DNA from: Algoriphagus sp. NG3
GTDB lineage: Bacteria > Bacteroidota > Bacteroidia > Cytophagales > Cyclobacteriaceae
Reading direction: 5' to 3'
Assembly (NCBI RefSeq): GCF_034119865.1
Contig: NZ_CP139421.1
Span: forward strand, 2,356,001-2,420,000
DNA length: 64,000 nucleotides
Shown: positions 50,871 to 59,432 of the stretch, piece after piece
Numbering within the stretch: the first letter of the stretch is position 1
Layout of the letters: the number at the start of each line of letters is the position of its first letter
Notes under the pieces: generated by a model
Told to the model about the DNA's origin: nothing
Databases searched by the model: none
What the model saw: the letters and a program-made list of their open reading frames with translations, nothing else
Program-made: the position numbers and the translations under genes

Positions 50871-51509
50871 CTAGTTTTTTCCATTTTCAAGAATCTGAAG
50901 CAGCTCCCCCAATATCATGGCTGTAGCACCCCACACCATCTCCTTGTCCACTTCAAAATACGGGGTATCCAAACGAAACGACTGACTGAATTCCAATACT
51001 TTCTGTTTTCGGAAACCAGCCTCATAGAGTGTGCTGACGGCAGCTTGTATAATCCTTGCCACCTCACTTTTTTCAGGCACAAAATCCGGTATTTGCTCTG
51101 AAAAACCCACTATGGGGCTTACCAAAAAGTTGCTGGCAGGAATAAACAAATCACTCATTTTTCCAATGATGTTTACCTGCTCAGGCCTCACCCCTACTTC
51201 CTCCCAAGCCTCCCTCAATGCTGTATCCACCTCGCTCTCATCCTCTTCTTCCATTTTACCCCCTGGAAAAGCAATCTGTCCACTATGCACACCGGGATAT
51301 TCCGGTCTTTTAATCAGCGGAAAAAAAGCCTGACCCTCCTTGGGATAAAGAAGTATGAGAACCGCACCTTTTCTATGATCTACCGGTAGGGAGGTCTCGA
51401 ACCTCTTATAGTCCACTGGAGTTGGAGACATGGAAAGTTGCGCTTCTTTGCCAGGGAGCGGATGTTTCATCCCATTTACCAGTAAGCTCAGTACGCTCAA
51501 GTAATCCAT
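50871..51509 (-). CDS. CoA pyrophosphatase-type NUDIX hydrolase
   Basis: 212 residues. The CoA-family signature LLYPKEGQAFFPLIKRPEYPGVHSGQIAFPGGKMEEEDESEVDTALREAWEEVGV holds the Nudix box, with the catalytic glutamates in REAWEEVG. NudL-like members cut CoA and its derivatives to phosphopantetheine and 3',5'-ADP. It starts 2 nt after the lipoprotein stop, so both share one mRNA. Substrate not proven. Confidence 0.92.
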   Translation of the reverse strand: MDYLSVLSLLVNGMKHPLPGKEAQLSMSPTPVDYKRFETSLPVDHRKGAVLILLYPKEGQAFFPLIKRPEYPGVHSGQIAFPGGKMEEEDESEVDTALREAWEEVGVRPEQVNIIGKMSDLFIPASNFLVSPIVGFSEQIPDFVPEKSEVARIIQAAVSTLYEAGFRKQKVLEFSQSFRLDTPYFEVDKEMVWGATAMILGELLQILENGKN

Positions 51510-51510
51510 A

Positions 51511-52197
51511 TTAACCTAAATCCACAAGTTTGATTTTGGTCTTGATGTACGACTGTGGCAGGTAATCATCCGTAGCCTTCACCAGTTGAAATTGTTTCAA
51601 CATATGGGTATCTACATTGATTAACCATGCCATGGGCCTAAATCCTGAATTTCCGTGGAAATAACCAAAAACCAAAAATTCTTGCTCATTTAACCACATC
51701 CCATCTTCAAACATTCCCGATGGCCCCATAAAAAGCAGGCGCTCTTTCATCCCATCCCTCCTATACCACGCCACTTCAGCATCAGGGCTCAAATAAGCAG
51801 TATCATCAGCTGCATGGGTGACTATCTTATAACTATAGATATCTATCACACCATCTCCTCTGGGATGGGGAAACTGGTAAGGAAAAAGAGGGTCATCTTT
51901 TAAAATAGGGTTCTTTTCCGGCATCTCCATAGAATCTATGGAGTCCGTCATAGTCAGTTCGAAAAGAGCCCCATCGATGTCATCACCCACTTCCTTGCTC
52001 CAGTGATCTTGCCAATCCTTCATTTGGCTCAACCCCTGATCTATCTGTGCCTTATTCCGGCTTAACTCTTCCTCATCAATTGGATAAATCCCTGATTCTT
52101 CGCCGGATTGCTCCTCTTTATTTTCACAGGCAGAAGTAATCAGAAGTATAGAACCTAGGAAGGTCAAATAAATGCATGTGTTAATCAGGCTCCTCAT
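51511..52197 (-). CDS. hypothetical lipoprotein
   Basis: 228 residues with a lipobox ending in TSAC (C24) followed by ENKEE, an acidic start that may favour surface display. The rest shows no known motif; it contains alternating strands (IDIYSYKIVTHAADDTAYLS, EVAWYRRDGMKERLLFMGPS, EFLVFGYFHGNSGFRPMAWL) and seems a single beta-rich domain. It is the first gene of the operon with the NUDIX hydrolase. Its leader carries a promoter and a terminator-like hairpin, so expression may be attenuated. Confidence 0.72.
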   Translation of the reverse strand: MRSLINTCIYLTFLGSILLITSACENKEEQSGEESGIYPIDEEELSRNKAQIDQGLSQMKDWQDHWSKEVGDDIDGALFELTMTDSIDSMEMPEKNPILKDDPLFPYQFPHPRGDGVIDIYSYKIVTHAADDTAYLSPDAEVAWYRRDGMKERLLFMGPSGMFEDGMWLNEQEFLVFGYFHGNSGFRPMAWLINVDTHMLKQFQLVKATDDYLPQSYIKTKIKLVDLG

Positions 52198-52244
52198 TGT
52201 AGTGTGTTTTCAAAAGGTTAAGCTAAGCCAGGGTACGCAAAAAA

Positions 52245-52277
52245 CAAAAAAGGCCTGGATAAAATCCTGGCCTTTTC
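52245..52277 (-). terminator. terminator-like hairpin in the leader of the lipoprotein-NUDIX operon
   Basis: On the minus strand, AAAAGGCC-A-GGAT pairs with ATCC-A-GGCCTTTT around TTT, and the T-rich run TTTTTTTGTTTTTT follows. It sits about 50 nt before the ATG at 52197 and about 60 nt after the predicted start of transcription. This is the position of an attenuator or of the end of a small RNA of about 80 nt. Confidence 0.65.
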
Positions 52278-52330
52278 CTGCTCTCAAACCTATTAAACCT
52301 ATTGTAGATATTCGTTTTATGAATACCTGC

Positions 52331-52362
52331 GAAAATTAGAAAATGTTTTCATATCCTCCAAA
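52331..52362 (-). promoter_or_regulatory. candidate promoter, minus strand
   Basis: Minus strand: TTTG (52362-52359), a 20-nt spacer, TAATTTTC (52338-52331), which matches the Bacteroidota consensus at all but the last base. It points to the hairpin and then to the lipoprotein gene. The rest of the 52198-52522 gap is A+T-rich, with a weaker TATTTTCG (52485-52492) before aceK on the + strand. Confidence 0.55.
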
Positions 52363-52522
52363 CAATCGATTGCGAAAGATTTTCAAAATTTTATTTTCCC
52401 AATGTTTTTAACTTATAAACCCTTAAAAATCAACGAAATTATATCTTAGCCGAACTGTAAAAAAATATAAAAAAAAATTCCTTTTATTTTCGACTGTAAA
52501 TCAATCCATCTTATTTCCCGAA

Positions 52523-54241
52523 ATGCCATCAATTCAAGTTGCCGATAAAATCTATACAGGCTTCATCACCTACATGGAGCTTTTCAATACCTATACCCGC
52601 CTGGCTCCAAAATATTTCAGTCAAAAAGCCTGGCACGCTACACAAATCAATAGCAGGCAGCGGCTCCGACTGTATAAGGATCTCCTGTTTCCACTTGCCG
52701 AAGAATGTGCACAACTCCTGGGAGATCAGGCTGGGAATTCGTTGAGTTGGAAAGCTATTAAATCCGAATACCAATCGTTGATAGCCGATCGGCCGGACAC
52801 GGAATTGGCAGAAACTTTTTTCAACTCTGTAATACGGAAGAGTTATCCAAAATTAACGGTAGATGAAGAGTTGATGTTTGTCATGGAAGGCTTCGATTCC
52901 TGTAGGGTGAGAGAAACAGAGAAACTACTGAGAACTTACCCTTCCTTCCTTGGGTTGGAGAAAAACATACGTCAGATACTCGATGATTATGATTTTGGAG
53001 CTCCTTTTATGGATAAAGAACAAGATATCAAATTCCTTATTTCCAGTGTAAAAAAGGTAATTCTTACCAGATATAGAGTAGGGTCGGACACAAAAACCCA
53101 AATATTAAAACCTGTCTTCTACAGAAACAAAGCTGCGTATTTGATAGGAAGGACATTTCTGGGTCATAAATGGATGCCTTTTATTATTCCAGTGCTACAC
53201 GGGCAAAAGGGTGTTTTTGTGGACACCTTGATTTTTGACCCTAACCTGATGAGTAGCATGTTCAGTTTTACCAGGTCTTACTTTATGGTAGAAGCAGAAA
53301 TCCCTTCCCAGGTGGTAGCCTTTCTCAATTCTGTGATCCCCCATAAAAAAATTCATGAACTCTATAATGCCATAGGGTTTAACAAACATGGAAAAACCCT
53401 GTTTTACAGGGATTTCCTATATCATCTCGACGCCAGTACTGATCAATTTGAAGTAGCGGCAGGGATCAAAGGCATGGTGATGACGGTTTTCACATTACCT
53501 TCGCTGAATATCGTTTTCAAACTGATAAAAGATCATTTTGAACCACCGAAAACGATGACCCGCCAAGAGGTCAGAGGGAAATACAAGTTGGTTTCCCTTC
53601 ATGACCGCGTGGGCAGAATGGCAGATACCCATGAGTTTGAATACTTTAGAATTCCCATTGACAGAATCAGTTCCGACTTGATGGCGGAACTGCGGAGAAC
53701 TACCAATTCACTTTTAAAGATAACGGATACTCATCTTATTATCAAGCATTTATATACAGAGAGGAGAATGGAGCCTTTAAATCTATTCTTGGAGCATTGT
53801 AGTACGGAAGAAGGCATGCGGGCCACCGAGGATTATGGAAGAGCTATACTCCAGCTGGCCCAGGCAAATATCTTCCCGGGTGATATGATGACCAAAAACT
53901 TCGGCCTCACCCGTCAAAAGAGAGTGATCTTTTATGATTATGATGAGATTGAATTTCTGACTGACATGAACTTCAGGATAAAGCCAAAAGCGGAGACTTA
54001 TGAGCAGATTTATGCATCGGAGCCATGGTATTCCATCGCTAAAAACGATGTTTTCCCAGAGGACTTTAGACGCTGGATGATTGGCCGCAAGGATCTCAAA
54101 GAGCATTTTCTTGAATACCATAAGAATCTGTTTGATCCGTCCTATTGGCAAAAAATACAGGAAAGAATACAGGAGGGGGAATTGATCCATGCCTTCCCCT
54201 ATCCAGATGAGATCCGTTTCCGGCCCGAGGAAAAGATATAA
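52523..54241 (+). CDS. aceK: isocitrate dehydrogenase kinase/phosphatase
   Basis: 572 residues, the usual AceK length. This bifunctional cytosolic enzyme phosphorylates and dephosphorylates isocitrate dehydrogenase to divert isocitrate to the glyoxylate shunt. Conserved parts: an N-terminal regulatory region, a kinase domain with YFRIPIDRISSDLMAELRRTT, HLYTERRMEPLNLFLE, GDMMTKNFGLTRQKRVIFYDYDEIEFLTD (catalytic and metal-binding Asp residues) and FPEDFRRWM. The isocitrate lyase and malate synthase genes are not in the window. AceK is best known from Proteobacteria, so its presence here is notable. Confidence 0.95.
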   Translation: MPSIQVADKIYTGFITYMELFNTYTRLAPKYFSQKAWHATQINSRQRLRLYKDLLFPLAEECAQLLGDQAGNSLSWKAIKSEYQSLIADRPDTELAETFFNSVIRKSYPKLTVDEELMFVMEGFDSCRVRETEKLLRTYPSFLGLEKNIRQILDDYDFGAPFMDKEQDIKFLISSVKKVILTRYRVGSDTKTQILKPVFYRNKAAYLIGRTFLGHKWMPFIIPVLHGQKGVFVDTLIFDPNLMSSMFSFTRSYFMVEAEIPSQVVAFLNSVIPHKKIHELYNAIGFNKHGKTLFYRDFLYHLDASTDQFEVAAGIKGMVMTVFTLPSLNIVFKLIKDHFEPPKTMTRQEVRGKYKLVSLHDRVGRMADTHEFEYFRIPIDRISSDLMAELRRTTNSLLKITDTHLIIKHLYTERRMEPLNLFLEHCSTEEGMRATEDYGRAILQLAQANIFPGDMMTKNFGLTRQKRVIFYDYDEIEFLTDMNFRIKPKAETYEQIYASEPWYSIAKNDVFPEDFRRWMIGRKDLKEHFLEYHKNLFDPSYWQKIQERIQEGELIHAFPYPDEIRFRPEEKI

Positions 54242-54256
54242 GCAGGTAAACTTCTG

Positions 54257-54468
54257 AATGTGATTATCCGCAATGATGCCTGTATAGATATTTTCTTTGC
54301 TCAGCTGGTCGCCTTCCTCTCGGTAGGCAAGGGTGACCGAAGACCGACACTTCGACTTCGCTCTGCACAGGTGACCTAAGTGTGTCTGACCTTACCTGAT
54401 TCTATTGTTGCTCAATAACTAAAATGCTTTACTTTCTTTCTTCGCAGAAAAACGGATATACATATTTC
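54257..54468. mobile_element. MITE-like element, family 2, copy 4
   Basis: Left edge AATGTGATTATCCGC, right edge ACGGATATACATATT; interior shares AATGATGCC, CTTTGCTCAG, GACCGAAGACCGA and CTTCGACTTCGCTC. It carries a decayed palindrome (CTCGGTAGGCAAGG). It begins 16 bp after the aceK stop and is followed directly by copy 5. Confidence 0.6.
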
Positions 54469-54471
54469 AGA

Positions 54472-54652
54472 ACATGGATACACGGAATGATGCCAGTAGC
54501 CTTAATTTCTTTGCTCAGCCGGACAGAAGACCGATACTTCGACTACACTCAGTACAAGTGACGGGTGACCGAAGCGTCTTAAATGCTAGCGTTAATCATA
54601 TTCTATTTTGCTTTAGCCTCATTACTGGTATAAAAGCGGATATACGTGTTTC
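54472..54652. mobile_element. MITE-like element, family 2, copy 5
   Basis: A head-to-tail neighbour of copy 4 with GGATACACGGAATGATGCC on the left and AAAAGCGGATATACGTGTT on the right. It has AGAAGACCGATACTTCGAC and ATTTTGCTTTAGCC but no palindrome. The two form a tandem pair filling the gap between the convergent aceK and TIGR02757 genes. Confidence 0.6.
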
Positions 54653-54709
54653 AGAATTTAACTATCCGATTTATCACTAAGGTGTTTAGAAAAAAACTTA
54701 ACAGCCTTG

Positions 54710-55477
54710 TTAAAATTTTTCCTCCAATCCCAACCCAAAAAGTGCAAAATCATATTTCACAGGATCGCTTGCATCAAATTCACGAAGTTTTTCCGTCAAT
54801 TCCAGGGCTGTCAGCCAATCGGTCTGCTTTCTGGAAATCAATCCCAACTTTCGCCCTACCCTATCTACATGCAAGTCGCAGGGGCAGATAAGCTGGGAAG
54901 GGGATATTTTCTTCCATAGACCAAAGTCAACCCCTTTTTTATCATCTCTCACCATCCATCGCAAATACATATTGATTCGCTTACAGGCTGCTTTACGCGC
55001 CGGAGTGGCTATATGCTTTCGTGTCCGCAGCGGGGAATCAGGCAATGAAAAGAACAACTCCTGAAAACTGATCAGGATTCCTTCCATGGCATCCAACTGA
55101 CCATTTTGCCCCAGGGTAAAAGCTTCTTCCAAAGAATTGTGTGTTTTGTAAAACCAGCTTAAGAAATGGATGAAGTACAGGGTATCTATGTCATTGAATG
55201 TCCTATGCTTAAAATTGAGGAAAGGCTTCAAATCCTCCTCCCGGTGATGCATCATAAAATCATGCGGAGCATCATCCATCATCTTGAACAATTCCAGGCA
55301 CTTATTGATTATCGTTTTGCGCTGTCCCCATGCCAAAATAGCTGCAAAAAACCCGGATATCTCTATGTCCTCTTTCTTAGAAAATCGATGGGGAATGGAA
55401 ATAGGATCTAGTGTGATAAAATCGGGACGGTTGTACTGCTCTACTTTCTGATCTAAAAACTCTTTAAGACTTTGCAT
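54710..55477 (-). CDS. TIGR02757 family protein
   Basis: 255 residues from the ATG at 55477. The frame could also begin at the TTG just before. Landmarks of the TIGR02757 (DUF2400) family are present: DPISIPHRFSKKEDIEISGFFAAILAWGQRKTI, FKHRTFNDIDTLYFIHFL, SPLRTRKHIATPARKAACKRINMYLRWMVR, VDFGLWKKISPSQLICPCDLHVDRVGRKL. The fold is likely related to HhH-GPD DNA glycosylases or DNA-binding helical domains. The function is unknown. Its start overlaps the upstream stop by one base (TGATG). Confidence 0.93.
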   Translation of the reverse strand: MQSLKEFLDQKVEQYNRPDFITLDPISIPHRFSKKEDIEISGFFAAILAWGQRKTIINKCLELFKMMDDAPHDFMMHHREEDLKPFLNFKHRTFNDIDTLYFIHFLSWFYKTHNSLEEAFTLGQNGQLDAMEGILISFQELFFSLPDSPLRTRKHIATPARKAACKRINMYLRWMVRDDKKGVDFGLWKKISPSQLICPCDLHVDRVGRKLGLISRKQTDWLTALELTEKLREFDASDPVKYDFALFGLGLEEKF

Positions 55478-56031
55478 CAAATGGCAACTTTGACTTCTCC
55501 ACCCTGCGTCCCATCAAACCATTTAAAGCTAAGCTCATTATCCACTTTATCCGCAACATGCCAGTCAAAACATTTGATGTTGGTAAGGGATCGGAGTGTA
55601 TCTTCATCCGGGTCGTAAAGACAAATATCAAAGTCCGGCAAATCTTTGGAATCGGTACTATTCCACTTTTCCAGGATAAATCCCTCTTCCAGAACTCTTA
55701 CTTTTTTCCCAAATACATAATCAGAAAGTACAGAAGGCACCCCATCTTTTCTTCGGAACTTGAAGCCTGATGGCCCAAAAACAATATGTTTAATCAGTTT
55801 GGCTTCTAGCAGCTCGTTGGAATAAGGCAGATCTTCCCACTCAGACTCCTTTAGCACAACTTTCTTTCCTTCCGGACGGAGTCTATTCAGGAATCTGGAC
55901 AGCAAAGAAAAGATATATGTCACACCTATAAACAGCAATCCGAAGCTAGCCAATATCGGATAGGAAACAATAAAGATCAGATTCCAGATAAAACGGAAAA
56001 TGTGATGGAAGACTAGTTGGACTTTGTTCAT
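55477..56031 (-). CDS. hypothetical membrane-anchored protein
   Basis: 184 residues. A strong N-terminal hydrophobic region of one or two membrane spans (about 8-45: FRFIWNLIFIVSYPILASFGLLFIG) is followed by a soluble domain with no recognised motif (EWEDLPYSNELLEAKLIKHIVF, FGPSGFKFRRKDGVPSVLSDY). It is co-translated with the TIGR02757 gene. I cannot assign a function. Confidence 0.75.
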   Translation of the reverse strand: MNKVQLVFHHIFRFIWNLIFIVSYPILASFGLLFIGVTYIFSLLSRFLNRLRPEGKKVVLKESEWEDLPYSNELLEAKLIKHIVFGPSGFKFRRKDGVPSVLSDYVFGKKVRVLEEGFILEKWNSTDSKDLPDFDICLYDPDEDTLRSLTNIKCFDWHVADKVDNELSFKWFDGTQGGEVKVAI

Positions 56032-56116
56032 AGCTCTGATTCAAAATTAACTTGGGTATTTCGGAAACCAAAATCCATTCTTAAAACCTAATGGTTAATT
56101 CAAAGGTTCAAAACGA

Positions 56117-56145
56117 ATAAAGACCGCCATTACTGACGGTCTTCA
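56117..56145 (-). terminator. possible terminator after the LysM gene
   Basis: Minus strand: AAGACCG and CGGTCTT form a 7-bp stem around 11 nt, followed by TATTCG. It is 120 bp beyond the LysM gene stop and weak. The remaining gap 56032-56266 shows no other feature. Confidence 0.45.
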
Positions 56146-56266
56146 AATATTCTTTGAGGTTGAACCTAGAATGCAAAAATCATTTTCTCTTAGGACAGCG
56201 AGGCTAGGCACAAGACGTACAGTACCCTCTCCAGCCTCCCACCAGGAGTCATCTTCAGCCTATTAA

Positions 56267-57439
56267 TCAATACATCACTTCCACAGGGAACCTGCCATTC
56301 ACTGCTTTTAGCTGATCATAAGCAGCCTGGGATAGTTTTATTATCAATTTGTTATTGTCCCCAGTCTCAGGCAGCGTTCCTACCACGCGTGCAAAGATAG
56401 TCACGTCATTTTCTTCGTTTTTCACACGCATCACAGTTCCTACCGGTGCTGTTCTATGGAGTACAAGATATTTTTTATGACCTCCGGTGCCCTCTATCAG
56501 TTCAGCCTGTCCAGTTTCCTTTATGTTTTTAAATCCGCCGGACGTGTTAGAGTCAGCTGGCTCCACCATCATTTCGTCTGCACTGGACACTACTCGTGGT
56601 GTTCCTATCACAGGCACAGTTGATTCCTGCATGGCTCCCCTTCCTACTTTAAGTACCTGGCCTTGCTGCAGGTTATTGGAAGTAAGTGCATTCCAGGTAA
56701 TCAAATCTTCTACCCGGGCTGAGTATTGACTTGCAATAGAAAACAACGTCTCGCCCACTTGGACGGTATGGGATCTCCATTCTCCTGGCACCATAGGCTT
56801 GCTGGTCTCCACTGCAGCCTTAGGAGAAGTAGTTTTTTCAGGCTCAGATTTTGGAGTAGAGGCTATAGTTTCATTTTGTTTTGGAGCTGCCTCAGTTTTT
56901 TTGGCCGGTTTTTCTTTCGCTTTGGACTCTGTCTTCGCCACCTCAGTGGAAGCGGCCACAGTCACCGCAGGCTCAGCTTTTTTCTCCACTGCTACCGGTA
57001 CAGCCGGCTCAATGATCAGAGACTGACCAACGCTTAGATCATTCCCCTTCAAACCATTTTGCTGCATTACGCTTTCTACGGTGACTCCATATTTTTTGGA
57101 TATAGAGAAAAGTGTTTCTCCTGGCACCACGTTATGCAGCACTGAACCTGCGGGCAGCTCTGCCATAGACACAAAGGGCACCTTGATCGTTTGACCTATT
57201 TTCAGCCCCTGTTTTAAAGCAGGGTTAGCCTCTATTATTTCGCTTACTGGGGATTTGTAGCGACGGGAGATTCCAAAAAGGGTTTCTTTGGGATCCACTT
57301 CATGTAAAATATACGATTGCTCTCCAATACGCTGAACACCTACTGAGTCTATAGAAGCCGACTCTGATGCCATTGAAAGTGAAGAAAATAACAAGGAAAT
57401 AAGAAAAAACGACCAGAAGAAAGGCGATCTATTGTTCAT
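56267..57439 (-). CDS. exported LysM protein with RlpA-like C-terminus
   Basis: 390 residues from the ATG at 57439; a start at 57508 would put a long extra segment before the signal peptide. A signal peptide (FFWSFFLISLLFSSLSMASES) is followed by three LysM domains (EVDPKETLFGISRRYKSPV, VVPGETLFSISKKYGVTV, VQVGETLFSIASQYSARV) that bind peptidoglycan. A Lys/Ala/Glu/Pro-rich linker (about 150-215) separates LysM 2 and 3. The C-terminal part (HRTAPVGTVMRVKNEENDVTIFARVVG) is like the double-psi beta-barrel of RlpA. The catalytic Asp of lytic RlpA proteins is not obvious, so it may only bind. Cell-wall maintenance is likely. Confidence 0.9.
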   Translation of the reverse strand: MNNRSPFFWSFFLISLLFSSLSMASESASIDSVGVQRIGEQSYILHEVDPKETLFGISRRYKSPVSEIIEANPALKQGLKIGQTIKVPFVSMAELPAGSVLHNVVPGETLFSISKKYGVTVESVMQQNGLKGNDLSVGQSLIIEPAVPVAVEKKAEPAVTVAASTEVAKTESKAKEKPAKKTEAAPKQNETIASTPKSEPEKTTSPKAAVETSKPMVPGEWRSHTVQVGETLFSIASQYSARVEDLITWNALTSNNLQQGQVLKVGRGAMQESTVPVIGTPRVVSSADEMMVEPADSNTSGGFKNIKETGQAELIEGTGGHKKYLVLHRTAPVGTVMRVKNEENDVTIFARVVGTLPETGDNNKLIIKLSQAAYDQLKAVNGRFPVEVMY

Positions 57440-57679
57440 AGGGATGTACTGAGTTGGGAGTAAACGAAATAGAAATACAAGATTAATTTCCAAAGTCAAG
57501 AGGCGCAAGAATTATGCTAGAAAAGAATTGCTGCCTCCCTTGAATATGCTTTGCCTGCAAAGATCGTAGAATAGTCCAAGAATCAGAATTGAGATAATAG
57601 AAATACCGCATCAACAAAGAAAATAACCACTTCTTGATGGTATTTCGTATCTTTTATCATTCGAAGATGAAATCATAAA

Positions 57680-59035
57680 ATGAAAACCTTTATTAATCTA
57701 TTACTGCTCTTACTACTATTTTCTCCTCAACTGGTTAAAGCCCAAATGGATACCACATCCTATACGAAAGTATTTACCTTCAAAATCGATAAAGATATCG
57801 ACCCTGCCATGACCAGACGGGTTAAACTGGCACTGGAAAAAGCTGAAGAAGTAGGGGCTGATCTCATCGTGATAGAGATGGACACTTATGGTGGAGCTGT
57901 GAATGACGCTGACGAAATCCGGACTATGATCCTCAATTCCGAGAAACCGGTATACGTTTTTATCAATAAAGACGCCGCATCGGCCGGAGCTCTCATCTCC
58001 ATAGCCACTGACAGTATCTATATGGCTCCGGGAGCCAGTATAGGTGCAGCCACAGTAGTCAACGGGGCAGACGGCGCAGCTGCGCCTGATAAATACCAAT
58101 CCTACATGCGGTCGATGATGAGAAGTACCGCTGAGGCCAAAGGCAGGGACCCAAAAATAGCTGAGGCTATGGTGGATGAGAAAATAGAGATTGAGGGGGT
58201 TTCAGAAGGGGGATCAGTAATCACTTTCTCTGTAGCTGAAGCGATAACACACGGGTTCTGTGAAGGGCAATATAACTCCATTGAAGCCATTCTTGAAGCC
58301 CAAGGCTTGGGTGATTTGGAGCTAATAACATACACTCCTCCCCAAACAGAACAGATTATTGCTTTCTTTTTGAATCCGGCCGTTAGCGGGTTTCTGATTC
58401 TGATAATTATTGGTGGCTTATACTTTGAGCTACAGACTCCGGGGGTAGGCTTCCCTATCCTTGCTTCAGTGGTAGCGGTCATGCTGTATTTCATACCGTA
58501 TTACCTTAATGGGCTTGCCGAGAACTGGGAAATCCTGGTTTTCTTTATAGGAGTGATCCTGCTGGCAGTAGAACTCTTTGTTGTTCCCGGATTTGGGATT
58601 TTCGGGATACTTGGCATCATTGGCATACTGACTGGCCTGGTTTTGGGAATGATCCCGAATCAGAATTTTAATTTTGATTTCGTCCCGGCAGGCGACTTAT
58701 TTACTGCTTTATTGACAGTTATTTTAGCATCCATTTTTTCAGTTGGCCTTGTATTTTGGCTCACTCCCAAAGTCAATGAATGGGGTGCCTTCAAGACGAT
58801 CTCTCTTGCCGGCACCCAGCAGAGAAGCGAGGGTTATACTTCCTCTTTTTATGCAGACACACTTAATGGAAAAACCGGGGTGGTACACTCCAGACTTCGT
58901 CCTAGTGGAAAAATCGAAATAGACGGGGAAATTTATGATGCCTATTCACGAGGTGATTTTATCGATCAGGGAGAAAAAATCATTGTTATATCTACCGAAG
59001 GCACCTCGCTAAAAGTTAAAAAATGGGAGGGTTAA
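57680..59035 (+). CDS. NfeD-family membrane protein with ClpP-like serine protease domain
   Basis: 451 residues. A signal peptide (ending VKAQM) is followed by a ClpP/SppA-like protease domain (about 30-230): VIEMDTYGGAVNDADEIR, and a Ser-Lys catalytic pair at S101 (in KDAASAGALIS) and K138, as in the stomatin-cleaving 1510-N type. Four to five membrane spans follow (about 235-385) and then an OB-fold NfeD domain (GKTGVVHSRLRPSGKIEIDGEIYDA). It is expected to cleave a stomatin-like partner in membrane quality control. No stomatin gene is adjacent in this window. Confidence 0.93.
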   Translation: MKTFINLLLLLLLFSPQLVKAQMDTTSYTKVFTFKIDKDIDPAMTRRVKLALEKAEEVGADLIVIEMDTYGGAVNDADEIRTMILNSEKPVYVFINKDAASAGALISIATDSIYMAPGASIGAATVVNGADGAAAPDKYQSYMRSMMRSTAEAKGRDPKIAEAMVDEKIEIEGVSEGGSVITFSVAEAITHGFCEGQYNSIEAILEAQGLGDLELITYTPPQTEQIIAFFLNPAVSGFLILIIIGGLYFELQTPGVGFPILASVVAVMLYFIPYYLNGLAENWEILVFFIGVILLAVELFVVPGFGIFGILGIIGILTGLVLGMIPNQNFNFDFVPAGDLFTALLTVILASIFSVGLVFWLTPKVNEWGAFKTISLAGTQQRSEGYTSSFYADTLNGKTGVVHSRLRPSGKIEIDGEIYDAYSRGDFIDQGEKIIVISTEGTSLKVKKWEG

Positions 59036-59057
59036 GAGAATTTGGTAAGTTTGCGGC

Positions 59058-59432
59058 ATGAATTCCCCTCAGACGATATACGAGCTTATCGGCGAAGAAC
59101 AAATCCGACAACTAAGTAAAGTCTTCTATCAGGAAGTAGCAAAAAATGATGAGTTAAGAAGACTCTATCCTGAAAATTTACAGCCTGCGGAAGAACGTTT
59201 GTATTTATTTTTGCTTCAGGTATTCGGAGGGCCGGAAATATACACTGAGCAAAGGGGCCATCCAAGGTTAAGAATGCGGCATGCCAAATGGAAAATCGAT
59301 TCCTCTATGCGTGATCACTGGATGAATGCTATGCTTGTGGCGTTAGATCATTTGAATATTGACCCCACTATCCGGGAAGCAATGATGAGTTATTTTGTCA
59401 AAGCTGCAAATCACATGATCAACCATGCGTAA
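59058..59432 (+). CDS. group II-type truncated hemoglobin
   Basis: 124 residues, the compact 2/2 globin fold: TIYELIGEEQIRQLSKVFYQEVAKNDELRRLYP at the start, YLFLLQVFGGPEIYTEQRGHPRLRMRH with the proximal histidine, and WMNAMLVALDHL with the conserved distal-side tryptophan. It binds oxygen or nitric oxide. It lies 22 bp after the NfeD gene and overlaps the acyltransferase gene by 8 bp, so the three are probably one transcript. A possible -7 element, TAAGTTTG, lies just before the ATG. Confidence 0.92.
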   Translation: MNSPQTIYELIGEEQIRQLSKVFYQEVAKNDELRRLYPENLQPAEERLYLFLLQVFGGPEIYTEQRGHPRLRMRHAKWKIDSSMRDHWMNAMLVALDHLNIDPTIREAMMSYFVKAANHMINHA

